A DNA stretch of 54,420 nt from Psychroserpens sp. SPM9. GTDB taxonomy: Bacteria > Bacteroidota > Bacteroidia > Flavobacteriales > Flavobacteriaceae. Positions 35,409 to 43,210 of the stretch are shown in pieces. Both the position numbers and the translations under genes were made by a program. The stretch lies in the NCBI RefSeq assembly GCF_025153525.1, contig NZ_JANZNR010000009.1, positions 1 to 54,420 of the forward strand, in the 5' to 3' direction. The notes beneath the pieces were generated by a model that was not told the DNA's origin, searched no databases, and saw only the letters and a list, made by a program, of their open reading frames with translations. Positions within the stretch are counted from its first letter, which is position 1. Each line of letters opens with the position of its first letter.

Positions 35409-35924
35409 ATGTCAAAACCGCTTAAAAATCATATTTGCGAAGAACAGTTGTTCTCATCTATCTTCAGAAAATATTCCAAAGATTTACATGATTTCTTATA
35501 CTACAAATTTGGAGGTCAGTTAAATCCGCAGGACAAAATGCAGGAAGCCTTTGTAAAATTATGGGAAAACTGTGCTAAAGTACCTCAAGATAAAGCCAAA
35601 AGTTTTTTATTTACCACTGCCAATAATTTAATGTTGAATGAATTTGCGCATCGCAAAGTGGTTCTTAAACACCAACAAACCAAACCAAAACATAGCACGA
35701 ATATAAATCCGGAATTCCTCCTTCAGGAAAAAGAATACCAAGCAAAATTAGAAAAGGCCATCGCTAACTTAACCGAAGCACAGCGCGTTGCTTTTTTGAT
35801 GAATCGAGTTGAAGGCAAACGTTTTAAAGAAATTGCAGAATTACTTGATATTTCGACAAAAGCTGTAGAAAAACGAATTTATGGTGCCCTAAAAAAATTG
35901 AGAAAAGATATTGATGAACTTTAA
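35409..35924 (+). CDS. ECF-type RNA polymerase sigma factor
   Basis: The 171-residue protein is a FecI-like extracytoplasmic-function sigma factor. Region 2 is around residues 10-75 (LFSSIFRKYSKDLHDFLYYK, QDKMQEAFVKLWEN). Region 4 is around 115-165 (AIANLTEAQRVAFLMNRVEG, FKEIAELLDISTKAVEKRIY). The fecR gene follows after 82 bases and then a TonB receptor with a signalling domain, so the three form a cell-surface signalling unit. The factor probably drives transcription of the receptor operon. Confidence 0.94.
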   Translation: MSKPLKNHICEEQLFSSIFRKYSKDLHDFLYYKFGGQLNPQDKMQEAFVKLWENCAKVPQDKAKSFLFTTANNLMLNEFAHRKVVLKHQQTKPKHSTNINPEFLLQEKEYQAKLEKAIANLTEAQRVAFLMNRVEGKRFKEIAELLDISTKAVEKRIYGALKKLRKDIDEL

Positions 35925-36006
35925 TTAGGCTGGCTGTTGACAAAATATTAAAAAAGAATGGTAGGGATTTTTAACATATAACTGTTATATACCTGAATTT
36001 AAGATT

Positions 36007-36903
36007 ATGAACCGAGACGTCCTCATACAAAAATGGTTAGACCATGATTTGAATCCGCAAGAACTTGAAGCATTCAAGCAACTTGAAGATTATCACGATT
36101 TAATCACTTTAGACACACATCTAAAAGGTTTTAAAGCTGAAACTGTCAACACAGAAGCAGCTTTAGAATCGGTATGGAGTTCTGTTAGCAATACACCTCA
36201 AAAATCCCATAAACTTTTACCTACACTTTCTAAAATCGCAGCTGTTTTAGTGATTTGCTTTGGCTTGTATTATTACACTACGACTTTAGATCAAACAGTT
36301 CAAACACTAGCATCACAACACAAATCTATGGTATTACCTGATGCTTCAAAGGTTGAATTAAATGCCATGTCTACGATTAAGTTTAACAAATCTAGTTGGA
36401 CAAACCTAAGAAATGTCACATTAGATGGCGAAGCTTTTTTTAAAGTAGAGAAAGGAGAAACCTTTGATGTGAATACTAACATGGGAACGGTTCGTGTGCT
36501 TGGAACTCAGTTTAACGTTAAACAACGACCTCACTATTTTGAAGTCACTTGCTACGAAGGCAAGGTGAGTGTGCATACAGATACAAAAAACACGACACTC
36601 CTTCCTGGAGACAGCTTTTTAATTATTGATGGGAATTATATTGCTACCGAAAAAGAAAATGCACCTCTTCCGTCATGGGTCAACCATAACAGTACGTTTA
36701 AAAGTATTCCGTATCGCGAAGTTATCGCCGAATTTGAACGCCAATACAACGTCTCAATTCAATTTGAAAACCTGGATGCTTCACAAAAGTTTACGGGAAG
36801 TTTTACGCATAATGATATAGAAATTGCCTTAAAATCCATTACTTTACCATTACAATTAAAGTATAGTAAAACGGATCATATCATTAGGCTAAAACGTGAA
36901 TAA
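36007..36903 (+). CDS. FecR-type anti-sigma factor with DUF4974 domain
   Basis: The 298-residue protein has a short cytoplasmic N-terminal part (RDVLIQKWLDHDLNPQELEA) that should hold the sigma factor. One membrane segment follows at about 78-97 (LSKIAAVLVICFGLYYYTT), then a periplasmic FecR domain (VLPDASKVELNAMSTIKF, DGEAFFKVEKGETFDV, VRVLGTQFNVK). A C-terminal DUF4974/STN-like domain closes it (YREVIAEFERQYNVSIQFEN). The stop codon overlaps the GTG start of the receptor gene by eight bases. The genes are translationally coupled. Confidence 0.94.
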   Translation: MNRDVLIQKWLDHDLNPQELEAFKQLEDYHDLITLDTHLKGFKAETVNTEAALESVWSSVSNTPQKSHKLLPTLSKIAAVLVICFGLYYYTTTLDQTVQTLASQHKSMVLPDASKVELNAMSTIKFNKSSWTNLRNVTLDGEAFFKVEKGETFDVNTNMGTVRVLGTQFNVKQRPHYFEVTCYEGKVSVHTDTKNTTLLPGDSFLIIDGNYIATEKENAPLPSWVNHNSTFKSIPYREVIAEFERQYNVSIQFENLDASQKFTGSFTHNDIEIALKSITLPLQLKYSKTDHIIRLKRE

Positions 36904-39211
36904 AAAAAATTTATGCACCTTTTTCATAATTTTGTTCTTTTTGAACTTAGGCAGCATTTTTGCGCAAACTAATTCAAAAAATAAGCGTCCGCTTTCCGAA
37001 ATTCTAGCACTTTTAGAGGTTAAATACAATATCAACTTCACTTACTTAGATCAAACTATTGAAACTAAAACAGCTGTTTTACCTGACGACAATTTAACGA
37101 TTGAAGACGCCTTAGAATTTTTAAAAGCAGAAACAAATCTCGATTTTATAATGCTCAGCACAGGCAGTGTGGTCATCTCTAAACGCAGTAACCCTTTTAG
37201 TGATTTTATCACCCAGAAACTTGAAGAAGTGGTGATTACCAATTACCTAACAAAAGGGATTTCGAAAAAGAGTGATGGTAAAATTAATATCAAAACAGAG
37301 GACTTCGGAATTCTTCCGGGTTTGATTGAACCTGATATCTTACAAAGTATCCAAGCCTTACCTGGGATTTTAAGCGTTGACGAACGTGTGTCAAATATCA
37401 ATGTAAGAGGTGGCACACACGATCAAAACTTGATTTTATGGGATGGTATAAAAATGTACCAATCTGGGCATTTCTTCGGATTAGTTTCGGCATTCAATCC
37501 CTATTTAACGAAAGAAGTCAATGTCTCTAAAAATGGTACAAGTGTTAAATTTGGTGATGGTGTCTCCAGTGTCATCGATATGCAACAATCCAATAGTTTA
37601 GATCAGGATTTTAAAGCTGGCGCAGGTTTTAACCTCATTCATGCCGATGGTTTTGCTAAAGTACCTTTAAATGAAAAAGGCGAAATTCAAGTATCTGCCA
37701 GACGATCGGTTACCGATTTTATTTTCACTCCAACCTACGACCAATACTTAAAACGTGTGTTTCAGGATAGCGATTTTTCTAATCCGCAGCAAGGAAATTC
37801 AGAAATCGTATCAAATAACGAACGTTTTTACTTTTATGATATTGCTACTAAATTTCTGTATGACGTTACAGACCAAGATCAATTTCGGTTTAATTTTCTA
37901 ACCATAAACAACAAACTCACCTACGACCAGCAATCAAATACTGATGCTCAAATTCCTTTAAAAAATGAGTTAGAACAATCCAACTTTGCAACTGGTGTAG
38001 AATATCTAAAATACTGGAACAGCAAACTAACCACCACGGCTCAACTCTATTTTACAACTTACGATTTAAAGGCTACCAATTTTGATATAATTAATGACCA
38101 AGAACTTAATCAAGACAATCATGTTGAAGATTTTGGTATAAAAATTAATGCAACCAATCATATAGATGAACATTTAAAACTTCATGGAGGTTATCAGTTT
38201 AGTGAGGTAATCATTAGCAATGCCGAAACAATAGACAATCCGAGTTTTGAAAGTTTTATAAAAGAAGTTGTAAGAACGCATTCTATTTATGGCGAAGCCG
38301 AATTCACCTCTGCTAACCGAAACACTTACGCCAGAATAGGACTAAGAACCAATTATATCGAAAAATTTTCAGAGTTTTTTACCGAGCCGAGATTGTCCTT
38401 AAGTCATAAACTAAATAACGATTTTAGACTCGAATTTTTAGCCGAACTCAAAAGCCAAACTACATCGCAAATAATAGACTTACAGAATGACTTTTTAGGT
38501 ATTGAAAAACGACGGTGGATTTTATCAAACAATGAAGATATTCCCATTATTAAAAGTGTTCAGGCCGCCTTCGGAATTCATTACAACAAGAACAAGCTCC
38601 TCATTAGTGCCGAAGCTTTTATTAAAAATGTGGAAGGCATAACCACTCAAAGTCAAGGCTTTCAAAATCAATTTCAGTTTAATAATGCTCTTGGCAAGTA
38701 TCAGGTTAATGGCATTGATTTTTTAATTAATAAACAATTTGATTCGTTTAGTACCTGGTTAAGTTATTCGTTTAGTAAAAACGACTACACTTTTGACGAT
38801 TTAAATAACGGTGTGGACTTTCCTAATAATTTAGATATCAGACACACGGCTACGTTTGCAGGCACTTACGCTATCAACAATTTAAAATTAGCTTTGGGTG
38901 TTAACTGGCACTCTGGAAAACCACAAACGCTTCCTTTAGAAAATCAGTCTAATATGAGTAATCAAATCGACTACGAAGCTCCCAACAGCACCAATTTGAA
39001 CGATTATTTTAGAACAGATTTGTCTGCAACCTATCAGTTAAAATTTACTAATAAGCTCAATGCCTCTATTGGAGCATCGATATGGAACCTCTTAGATACC
39101 AAGAATGTAATCAACCGCTATTTCACTAAGAACAATGATGGTGATATTATAACCATTGAGAATTTATCATTAGGAATTACGCCTAATATTAGTTTTAGAT
39201 TGCAATTCTAA
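36896..39211 (+). CDS. TonB-dependent outer-membrane receptor with STN signalling domain
   Basis: The 771-residue protein starts with GTG at 36896, inside the end of fecR. After the signal peptide (FFLNLGSIFAQ) comes a Secretin/TonB short N-terminal domain (about 30-95, LSEILALLEVKYNINFTYLD) that would contact FecR. The plug follows (ALPGILSVDERVSNINVRGG, YQSGHFFGLVSAFNP), then a beta-barrel ending in a terminal Phe (ISFRLQF). It has no carboxypeptidase-regulatory domain and no SusD partner beside it, so a small ligand such as an iron chelate is more likely than a glycan. The substrate is unproven. Confidence 0.94.
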   Translation: MNKKNLCTFFIILFFLNLGSIFAQTNSKNKRPLSEILALLEVKYNINFTYLDQTIETKTAVLPDDNLTIEDALEFLKAETNLDFIMLSTGSVVISKRSNPFSDFITQKLEEVVITNYLTKGISKKSDGKINIKTEDFGILPGLIEPDILQSIQALPGILSVDERVSNINVRGGTHDQNLILWDGIKMYQSGHFFGLVSAFNPYLTKEVNVSKNGTSVKFGDGVSSVIDMQQSNSLDQDFKAGAGFNLIHADGFAKVPLNEKGEIQVSARRSVTDFIFTPTYDQYLKRVFQDSDFSNPQQGNSEIVSNNERFYFYDIATKFLYDVTDQDQFRFNFLTINNKLTYDQQSNTDAQIPLKNELEQSNFATGVEYLKYWNSKLTTTAQLYFTTYDLKATNFDIINDQELNQDNHVEDFGIKINATNHIDEHLKLHGGYQFSEVIISNAETIDNPSFESFIKEVVRTHSIYGEAEFTSANRNTYARIGLRTNYIEKFSEFFTEPRLSLSHKLNNDFRLEFLAELKSQTTSQIIDLQNDFLGIEKRRWILSNNEDIPIIKSVQAAFGIHYNKNKLLISAEAFIKNVEGITTQSQGFQNQFQFNNALGKYQVNGIDFLINKQFDSFSTWLSYSFSKNDYTFDDLNNGVDFPNNLDIRHTATFAGTYAINNLKLALGVNWHSGKPQTLPLENQSNMSNQIDYEAPNSTNLNDYFRTDLSATYQLKFTNKLNASIGASIWNLLDTKNVINRYFTKNNDGDIITIENLSLGITPNISFRLQF

Positions 39212-39286
39212 AAAACGCCAGAACAACATTTTTGTTGGGCTTCAGATTTAAAAAAAATTGTACATTTAGTATCTAAAATTTATACT

Positions 39287-39805
39287 ATGAAACGCTACCT
39301 ACTATGCTTAATGACTTTTATTTTATGTACGTCTTCTTTCACTTTAAGTGCTCAAGATTTTAATGTTCCTGAAGCTGCAGTTCTAAAAACAGCCAATGAT
39401 TACAAAACGTATGAAAAGGATGTGATTGACGGAATTAACTGGATTACAAACACACCTCTTGATGAGCAAAAAGACAAGAGAAAAGAAGTGAATGCGTTTC
39501 TAATGCGCTGGATGACCGGAACGCCAACAGTTTCAATTGAAGTTAGCTCGTATTTAGTTGAAATTAGTGAGAAAAACCCAGAACTTTTAATACTTTTCTT
39601 ATCGGGATGGACCAAATTTGCCATTGAAAATCCTGATAATTCTGACGCTTTTCAAGGCAATCTTGCCGGAATGAAAATGGTCCTTGAAGTCTATGAAAAA
39701 AATAAAAAATCTGGTATAAAAAAAGATAGAGCCTTAGAAAAACTGCTAAAAAGAAAATCGGATGAAGATCTAGAAAAATGGATACAAAAGAAATTGAAAA
39801 GTTAA
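39287..39805 (+). CDS. Small secreted protein of unknown function
   Basis: The 172-residue protein has a signal peptide (LCTSSFTLSAQ). The mature part is helical in character: YKTYEKDVIDGINWITNTPL, NAFLMRWMTGTPTVSIEVSS, a long lysine-rich C-terminal helix. I do not recognise a named domain. It follows the TonB receptor by 75 bases, which might put it under the same sigma factor. The last 28 bases overlap the YfiT-like gene in another frame. Confidence 0.8.
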   Translation: MKRYLLCLMTFILCTSSFTLSAQDFNVPEAAVLKTANDYKTYEKDVIDGINWITNTPLDEQKDKRKEVNAFLMRWMTGTPTVSIEVSSYLVEISEKNPELLILFLSGWTKFAIENPDNSDAFQGNLAGMKMVLEVYEKNKKSGIKKDRALEKLLKRKSDEDLEKWIQKKLKS

Positions 39806-40323
39806 AATACCCAATAGGAACATTTCAAAATCCTAAGCATATCTCTTCGGAACACATCAATACGTGGATTGCAGCTATTGAACAGTTTCCGAACGCTGTA
39901 GAAAGCATCACTAAAGATCTAAATCCAGAACAATTACAATGGCAATACAGGCCTGATGGTTGGACGATTAAACAAGTGGTTCATCATTGTGCCGATAGCC
40001 ATATGAACAGTATTATTCGTTTTAAACTCGCCTTAACCGAAGATGCGCCAACCATTAAACCCTACGAAGAAAACCTTTGGGCAAATTTAATTGATGGCAA
40101 TGACGATAATCTTGAAAACTCTTTGTGTTTACTTAAAGGTCTTCATGCCAAACTTGGTAAGCTGCTCCGCAATATTTCCAAAACTGAACTTTCCAGAGAA
40201 TTTATACATCCTGAACACGGTAAACGTTTTAGATTAGACGAAACTATTGGTACTTATGCATGGCATAGCAATCACCATTTGGCACATATAAAACAAGCGC
40301 TAAAATATAAAGGTAAGTTTTAA
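39778..40323 (+). CDS. DinB/YfiT-type bacillithiol transferase-like protein
   Basis: The 181-residue protein is a four-helix DinB-fold enzyme of the YfiT group (putative metal-dependent hydrolases or bacillithiol S-transferases). The likely metal ligands are in QVVHHCADSHMNS and in AWHSNHHLAHI, and YPIGTFQNP at the start is typical of YfiT. The ATG lies 28 bases inside the preceding gene, so translation is coupled. A bacillithiol role is inferred from the family; no biosynthesis genes are in the window. Confidence 0.88.
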   Translation: MDTKEIEKLKYPIGTFQNPKHISSEHINTWIAAIEQFPNAVESITKDLNPEQLQWQYRPDGWTIKQVVHHCADSHMNSIIRFKLALTEDAPTIKPYEENLWANLIDGNDDNLENSLCLLKGLHAKLGKLLRNISKTELSREFIHPEHGKRFRLDETIGTYAWHSNHHLAHIKQALKYKGKF

Positions 40324-40325
40324 AC

Positions 40326-41009
40326 TTACTGGACTTCAAAGTCAAAATAGGTTTTTGGAAATGGTTCCCAACGCAAGGTAAAATGCCACCATTCTTTTGA
40401 GTAATTTCTAAAATTATGTTTCAGCATCACCTTCTGTAATAATTGTCGGTTTGCCTTTTGCTCTTTAGTTAAATCTGGATGCTCAACCCAAGAGGCTTTT
40501 CCGAAGAAATCATACGGACTTCCCATATCTAACGGCTCATTGGTATTACCGTTAATGATAGTGAGATCTAGTGTGCTTCCACGACTATGCCCAGATCGTG
40601 TCGCAATATATTCTTCACGAAATAAATGCTGCTTTTTAACATCTGGATAAAACTGCTGCTTATTAATTGTATCATTTAAATCTTTGGCCCAACGTATAAA
40701 GTGGTTAACAGCGCGTTGCGGTCTGTAACCATCATACACACGTAAACATAAATTTTGCTCCTGGAGTTCGTCTTGAACTTTTTTTAAGGCTTCAGCCGAT
40801 TGTTTTGTAAGAATGAGCCGATTAGCTTTATAGCCTGTAATGGTATCGCCTACAAAATTATTAGTTGAAAAGTAACGCAGTTCGACATCAATATCGGGAA
40901 TCACATCTTTAACATAAACAAATCCTTCAGGTAACCCGTTTTGCTCTTGTTTAGAAAACGAAAAAGTGACCAGAACACTTAACAGAATTAATATTTTGTG
41001 AATCTTCAT
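40326..41009 (-). CDS. D-alanyl-D-alanine dipeptidase, M15D/VanX type
   Basis: The 227-residue protein has a signal sequence (HKILILLSVLVTFSFSK), so it acts in the periplasm. The zinc-peptidase motifs of VanX/DdpX are clear: SGHSRGSTLDLTI with SxHxxGxAxD form, Glu and His in KEWWHFTL, and FVGDTITGYKANRLIL. It should split D-Ala-D-Ala or related peptides, for turnover of wall peptides. Nothing here suggests a vancomycin resistance cluster. It is convergent with the YfiT-like gene with only two bases between. Confidence 0.92.
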   Translation of the reverse strand: MKIHKILILLSVLVTFSFSKQEQNGLPEGFVYVKDVIPDIDVELRYFSTNNFVGDTITGYKANRLILTKQSAEALKKVQDELQEQNLCLRVYDGYRPQRAVNHFIRWAKDLNDTINKQQFYPDVKKQHLFREEYIATRSGHSRGSTLDLTIINGNTNEPLDMGSPYDFFGKASWVEHPDLTKEQKANRQLLQKVMLKHNFRNYSKEWWHFTLRWEPFPKTYFDFEVQ

Positions 41010-41039
41010 GATATAGCTAATTTAGATAAAATTTAGGTG

Positions 41040-41639
41040 ATGGACTTATTTTCTAATGAAAAAACGATATTAAAACTTCCAAATGCAGAGTTAATCTACA
41101 TCTCTAATTTTTATAATACCGAAAAAGCCAATCACTATTTCGAAGTTTTGAAAAACACCATAAAATGGCAACAAGACGATATTACGATCTTCGGAAAAAC
41201 TTACAAACAACCTCGACTCACAGCTTTATATGCCGACAACAACAAGCCCTATTCTTACTCTAACATCGTTATGAAACCCCATCGATTCACGGAAGAATTA
41301 TTAACTATTAAATCGGATATAGAAAGCGAAGTCCAGCATAAATTCACATCGGTTTTACTAAACTTATATCGCAACGGGAACGATAGTAATGGTTGGCATG
41401 CCGATAATGAAAAAGCACTTGGAAGCAACCCTGTAATTGCTTCAGTAAGTTTTGGAGCAACACGACCGTTTCACTTTAAACATCGAACAATTAAAGATGA
41501 GCGTCATAAAATACCTCTTGAACATGGAAGCTTACTCTTAATGAAAGACGAAATGCAGCATTTTTGGTTGCATCAAATAGCAAAAACAAAAACAGTTATT
41601 GACGAACGTATTAATCTCACATTCAGAACACTCATATAA
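41040..41639 (+). CDS. AlkB-like 2-oxoglutarate/Fe(II) dioxygenase
   Basis: The 199-residue protein is related to AlkB, which removes alkyl groups from DNA or RNA bases. The iron ligands are His and Asp in GWHADNEKALG and a His in HFWLHQIAKT; the 2-oxoglutarate Arg is in RINLTFR. VLLNLYRNGNDSNGWHAD and SFGATRPFHF are also typical. I prefer the ATG at 41040 over a GTG one codon earlier. It is close to eukaryote-like ALKBH2/3 in the motif set. A minus-strand terminator and small RNA candidate follow it. Confidence 0.92.
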   Translation: MDLFSNEKTILKLPNAELIYISNFYNTEKANHYFEVLKNTIKWQQDDITIFGKTYKQPRLTALYADNNKPYSYSNIVMKPHRFTEELLTIKSDIESEVQHKFTSVLLNLYRNGNDSNGWHADNEKALGSNPVIASVSFGATRPFHFKHRTIKDERHKIPLEHGSLLLMKDEMQHFWLHQIAKTKTVIDERINLTFRTLI

Positions 41640-41649
41640 GAATATATAA

Positions 41650-41786
41650 AAAGAAAAAACCAAGGTCCCTCAACCTTGGTTCTCCTAATTTGCTTTTTAT
41701 ATATGTGGTAGATTTAGGGTCTCTAATTCTGCACATATGCAAATATTAATTAATTAATCCATTGAACTAAAAACTAAATTTTAGTA
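41650..41786 (-). ncRNA. Candidate small RNA with own promoter and terminator
   Basis: On the minus strand a perfect promoter (41820-41792) would start transcription near 41786. The RNA then contains a stem made of ATTTGC and ATATGTG (41688-41693, 41701-41707) with CACATAT and GCAAAT (41732-41744). It ends in the hairpin 41658-41681 followed by a U-rich run. The longest open frame in it is trivial (ATG GAT TAA), so it is noncoding. It is antisense to no annotated gene. Its function is unknown; the existence of the RNA is inferred from signals only. Confidence 0.55.
41658..41681 (-). terminator. Terminator of the small RNA candidate
   Basis: AACCAAGGT and ACCTTGGTT form a perfect 9-bp stem with a 6-base loop. 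The minus strand runs into TTTTTTCTTTTT, a good U-run; the plus strand runs into TCTCC, a poor one, so it works leftward. Confidence 0.75.
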
Positions 41787-41791
41787 CACTT

Positions 41792-41820
41792 CAAATATAG
41801 AACTCTATTTCAATTTACAA
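41792..41820 (-). promoter_or_regulatory. Promoter of the small RNA candidate
   Basis: The minus strand reads TTG-N18-TATATTTG, a perfect Bacteroidetes promoter, pointing into noncoding DNA and away from the downstream hydrolase gene. Confidence 0.7.
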
Positions 41821-41883
41821 GTTAAAATACATTATTAATCGTTGAAATACACTTAATTTTAACATTTTCAGACGAAATATTGC

Positions 41884-41899
41884 ATTTCATCGATGAAAT
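41884..41899. promoter_or_regulatory. 16-bp perfect palindrome, operator candidate
   Basis: ATTTCATC-GATGAAAT is a perfect palindrome and extends to 22 bp with one mismatch. Its right half, ATCGATGAAATACAT (41889-41903), repeats almost exactly as ATCGTTGAAATACAC at 41838-41852. It lies between the divergent small RNA and hydrolase promoters. Confidence 0.55.
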
Positions 41900-42016
41900 A
41901 CATTTTATAGTTTTTAAAATTTGAGCTATTAAAACGGTATCAGCATATAATTTTCGTCTGTATTTTTAGTTAACTTTGGTACATCATAATTATGATTGTC
42001 ATTAAAAATTTCTAAA

Positions 42017-42943
42017 ATGAAATATTACTTAACTGCAATACTTATTTGTTTCATCATTGTTGTACCTGCACAAGAAGTCAATTACACTTCCGAAGAAATA
42101 GCTATCAATGAACATATCGATGGCACCTTATTAACTCCAAAAGACAAAACAAAACCAAGTTTAGCAATTATTATAGCTGGATCTGGTCCTACAGATAGAA
42201 ATGGTAATCAAAATTTTCTAAAGAATAATTCTCTAAAAAAACTTGCCGAATCTTTAACGAGTCAAGGTATTGCTACATTTAGGTACGATAAACGGATTGT
42301 CAAGCAAATTTTAAAAAACAAGGTCGATCCTAATATCACATTTGATGATTTTGTTACTGATGCGATTTCGGTGGTTGCTCATTTTAAAAAGGAGAATCTT
42401 TATTCAGCTATATATGTGATTGGTCACAGTCAAGGCAGTCTTGTGGGAATGCTTGCGGCTAAAAATCGTGCTGACGGATTTATTTCACTGGCTGGTGCCG
42501 GACAATCCATTGATGAAGTAATAACCCAACAGGTTGCAGCAATGGACCCAACACTTGTTGAAGGGACAAAGAAAGCCTTTGAAAATTTGAAGCAAGGCAA
42601 AACAACTACCGATTATCCTCCAGCTTTAGCGTCTATCTTTAGAGCCGATGTACAACCCTTTATAATGAACTGGATGCAATATAATCCTCAGGATATAATT
42701 ACATCTTTAAAGATTCCGGTACTTATTATCAATGGAACAAAAGACCTTCAGGTGTCTGTAGATGAAGCTAAACTTTTAAAAACAGCTTCAGATAACGCCG
42801 AATTAAAAATTATTGACAATATGAATCATGTCCTTTTTATTATTGAAGGCGGTCAATTAGAAAATTCAAAATCTTATAATGAATCTTCGCGAAAAATTTC
42901 GGAAGAATTAATCAGCACTATTTCTCAGTTCATACTTAAGTAA
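42017..42943 (+). CDS. Secreted alpha/beta hydrolase
   Basis: I use the ATG at 42017 (MKYYLTAILI, 308 residues); an upstream TTG at 41996 would add seven residues ahead of a signal peptide. The signal ends at VVPAQ. The hydrolase fold is clear: IIAGSGPTDRNGNQNF as oxyanion loop, nucleophile Ser in VIGHSQGSLVG, acid in INGTKDLQVSVDEA and His in NMNHVLF. It resembles exported dienelactone-hydrolase-like or prolyl-oligopeptidase-like serine hydrolases; the substrate is unknown. A strong terminator follows. Confidence 0.9.
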   Translation: MKYYLTAILICFIIVVPAQEVNYTSEEIAINEHIDGTLLTPKDKTKPSLAIIIAGSGPTDRNGNQNFLKNNSLKKLAESLTSQGIATFRYDKRIVKQILKNKVDPNITFDDFVTDAISVVAHFKKENLYSAIYVIGHSQGSLVGMLAAKNRADGFISLAGAGQSIDEVITQQVAAMDPTLVEGTKKAFENLKQGKTTTDYPPALASIFRADVQPFIMNWMQYNPQDIITSLKIPVLIINGTKDLQVSVDEAKLLKTASDNAELKIIDNMNHVLFIIEGGQLENSKSYNESSRKISEELISTISQFILK

Positions 42944-42982
42944 TTTACGCTTCAGTGTAACAACTCCAACGCCTATAATGTT

Positions 42983-43015
42983 AAAAACGCATCTCAAAGT
43001 CTGAGATGCGTTTTT
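42983..43015 (+). terminator. Terminator after the secreted hydrolase
   Basis: AAAAACGCATCTCA and TGAGATGCGTTTTT form a perfect 14-bp stem with a 5-base loop and a T-run. Confidence 0.93.
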
Positions 43016-43132
43016 ACTAACTAATCAACCAAATGATAAATGTTACTCCGTTATGCGAGGTAATCACTCCTCTACTAACATCATCATAAACATTTACATT
43101 TTATATAAAGCAAATCGCGTGCCAAACTCAAT

Positions 43133-43163
43133 TTGCAAATTAAAAATGTTTGATGTAAATTTG
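43133..43163 (+). promoter_or_regulatory. Promoter of the SPFH operon
   Basis: TTG (43133-43135) is followed after 20 bases by TAAATTTG (43156-43163), a full Bacteroidetes promoter. The first gene starts 47 bases later. Confidence 0.72.
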
Positions 43164-43210
43164 ATATCAAAATAATATCATATTGAATTAATCAACTAAA
43201 CTTTAAACCC

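Larger units (their letters stand above)
41640..42016. other. 377-base intergenic region holding a small RNA candidate and operator-like sites
   Basis: No ORF of note lies here. From left to right it holds a minus-strand terminator (41658-41681), a 13-bp stem-loop (41688-41744), a perfect minus-strand promoter (41792-41820), a direct repeat pair (41838-41852 and 41889-41903), a 16-bp palindrome (41884-41899) and a -7-like TAACTTTG (41971-41978) for the downstream hydrolase gene. Confidence 0.75.

Noticed and set aside
40326-41009. Vancomycin-resistance vanX
   Set aside because: The dipeptidase is exported and has no vanH, vanA or vanRS neighbours; it is a general M15D peptidase.
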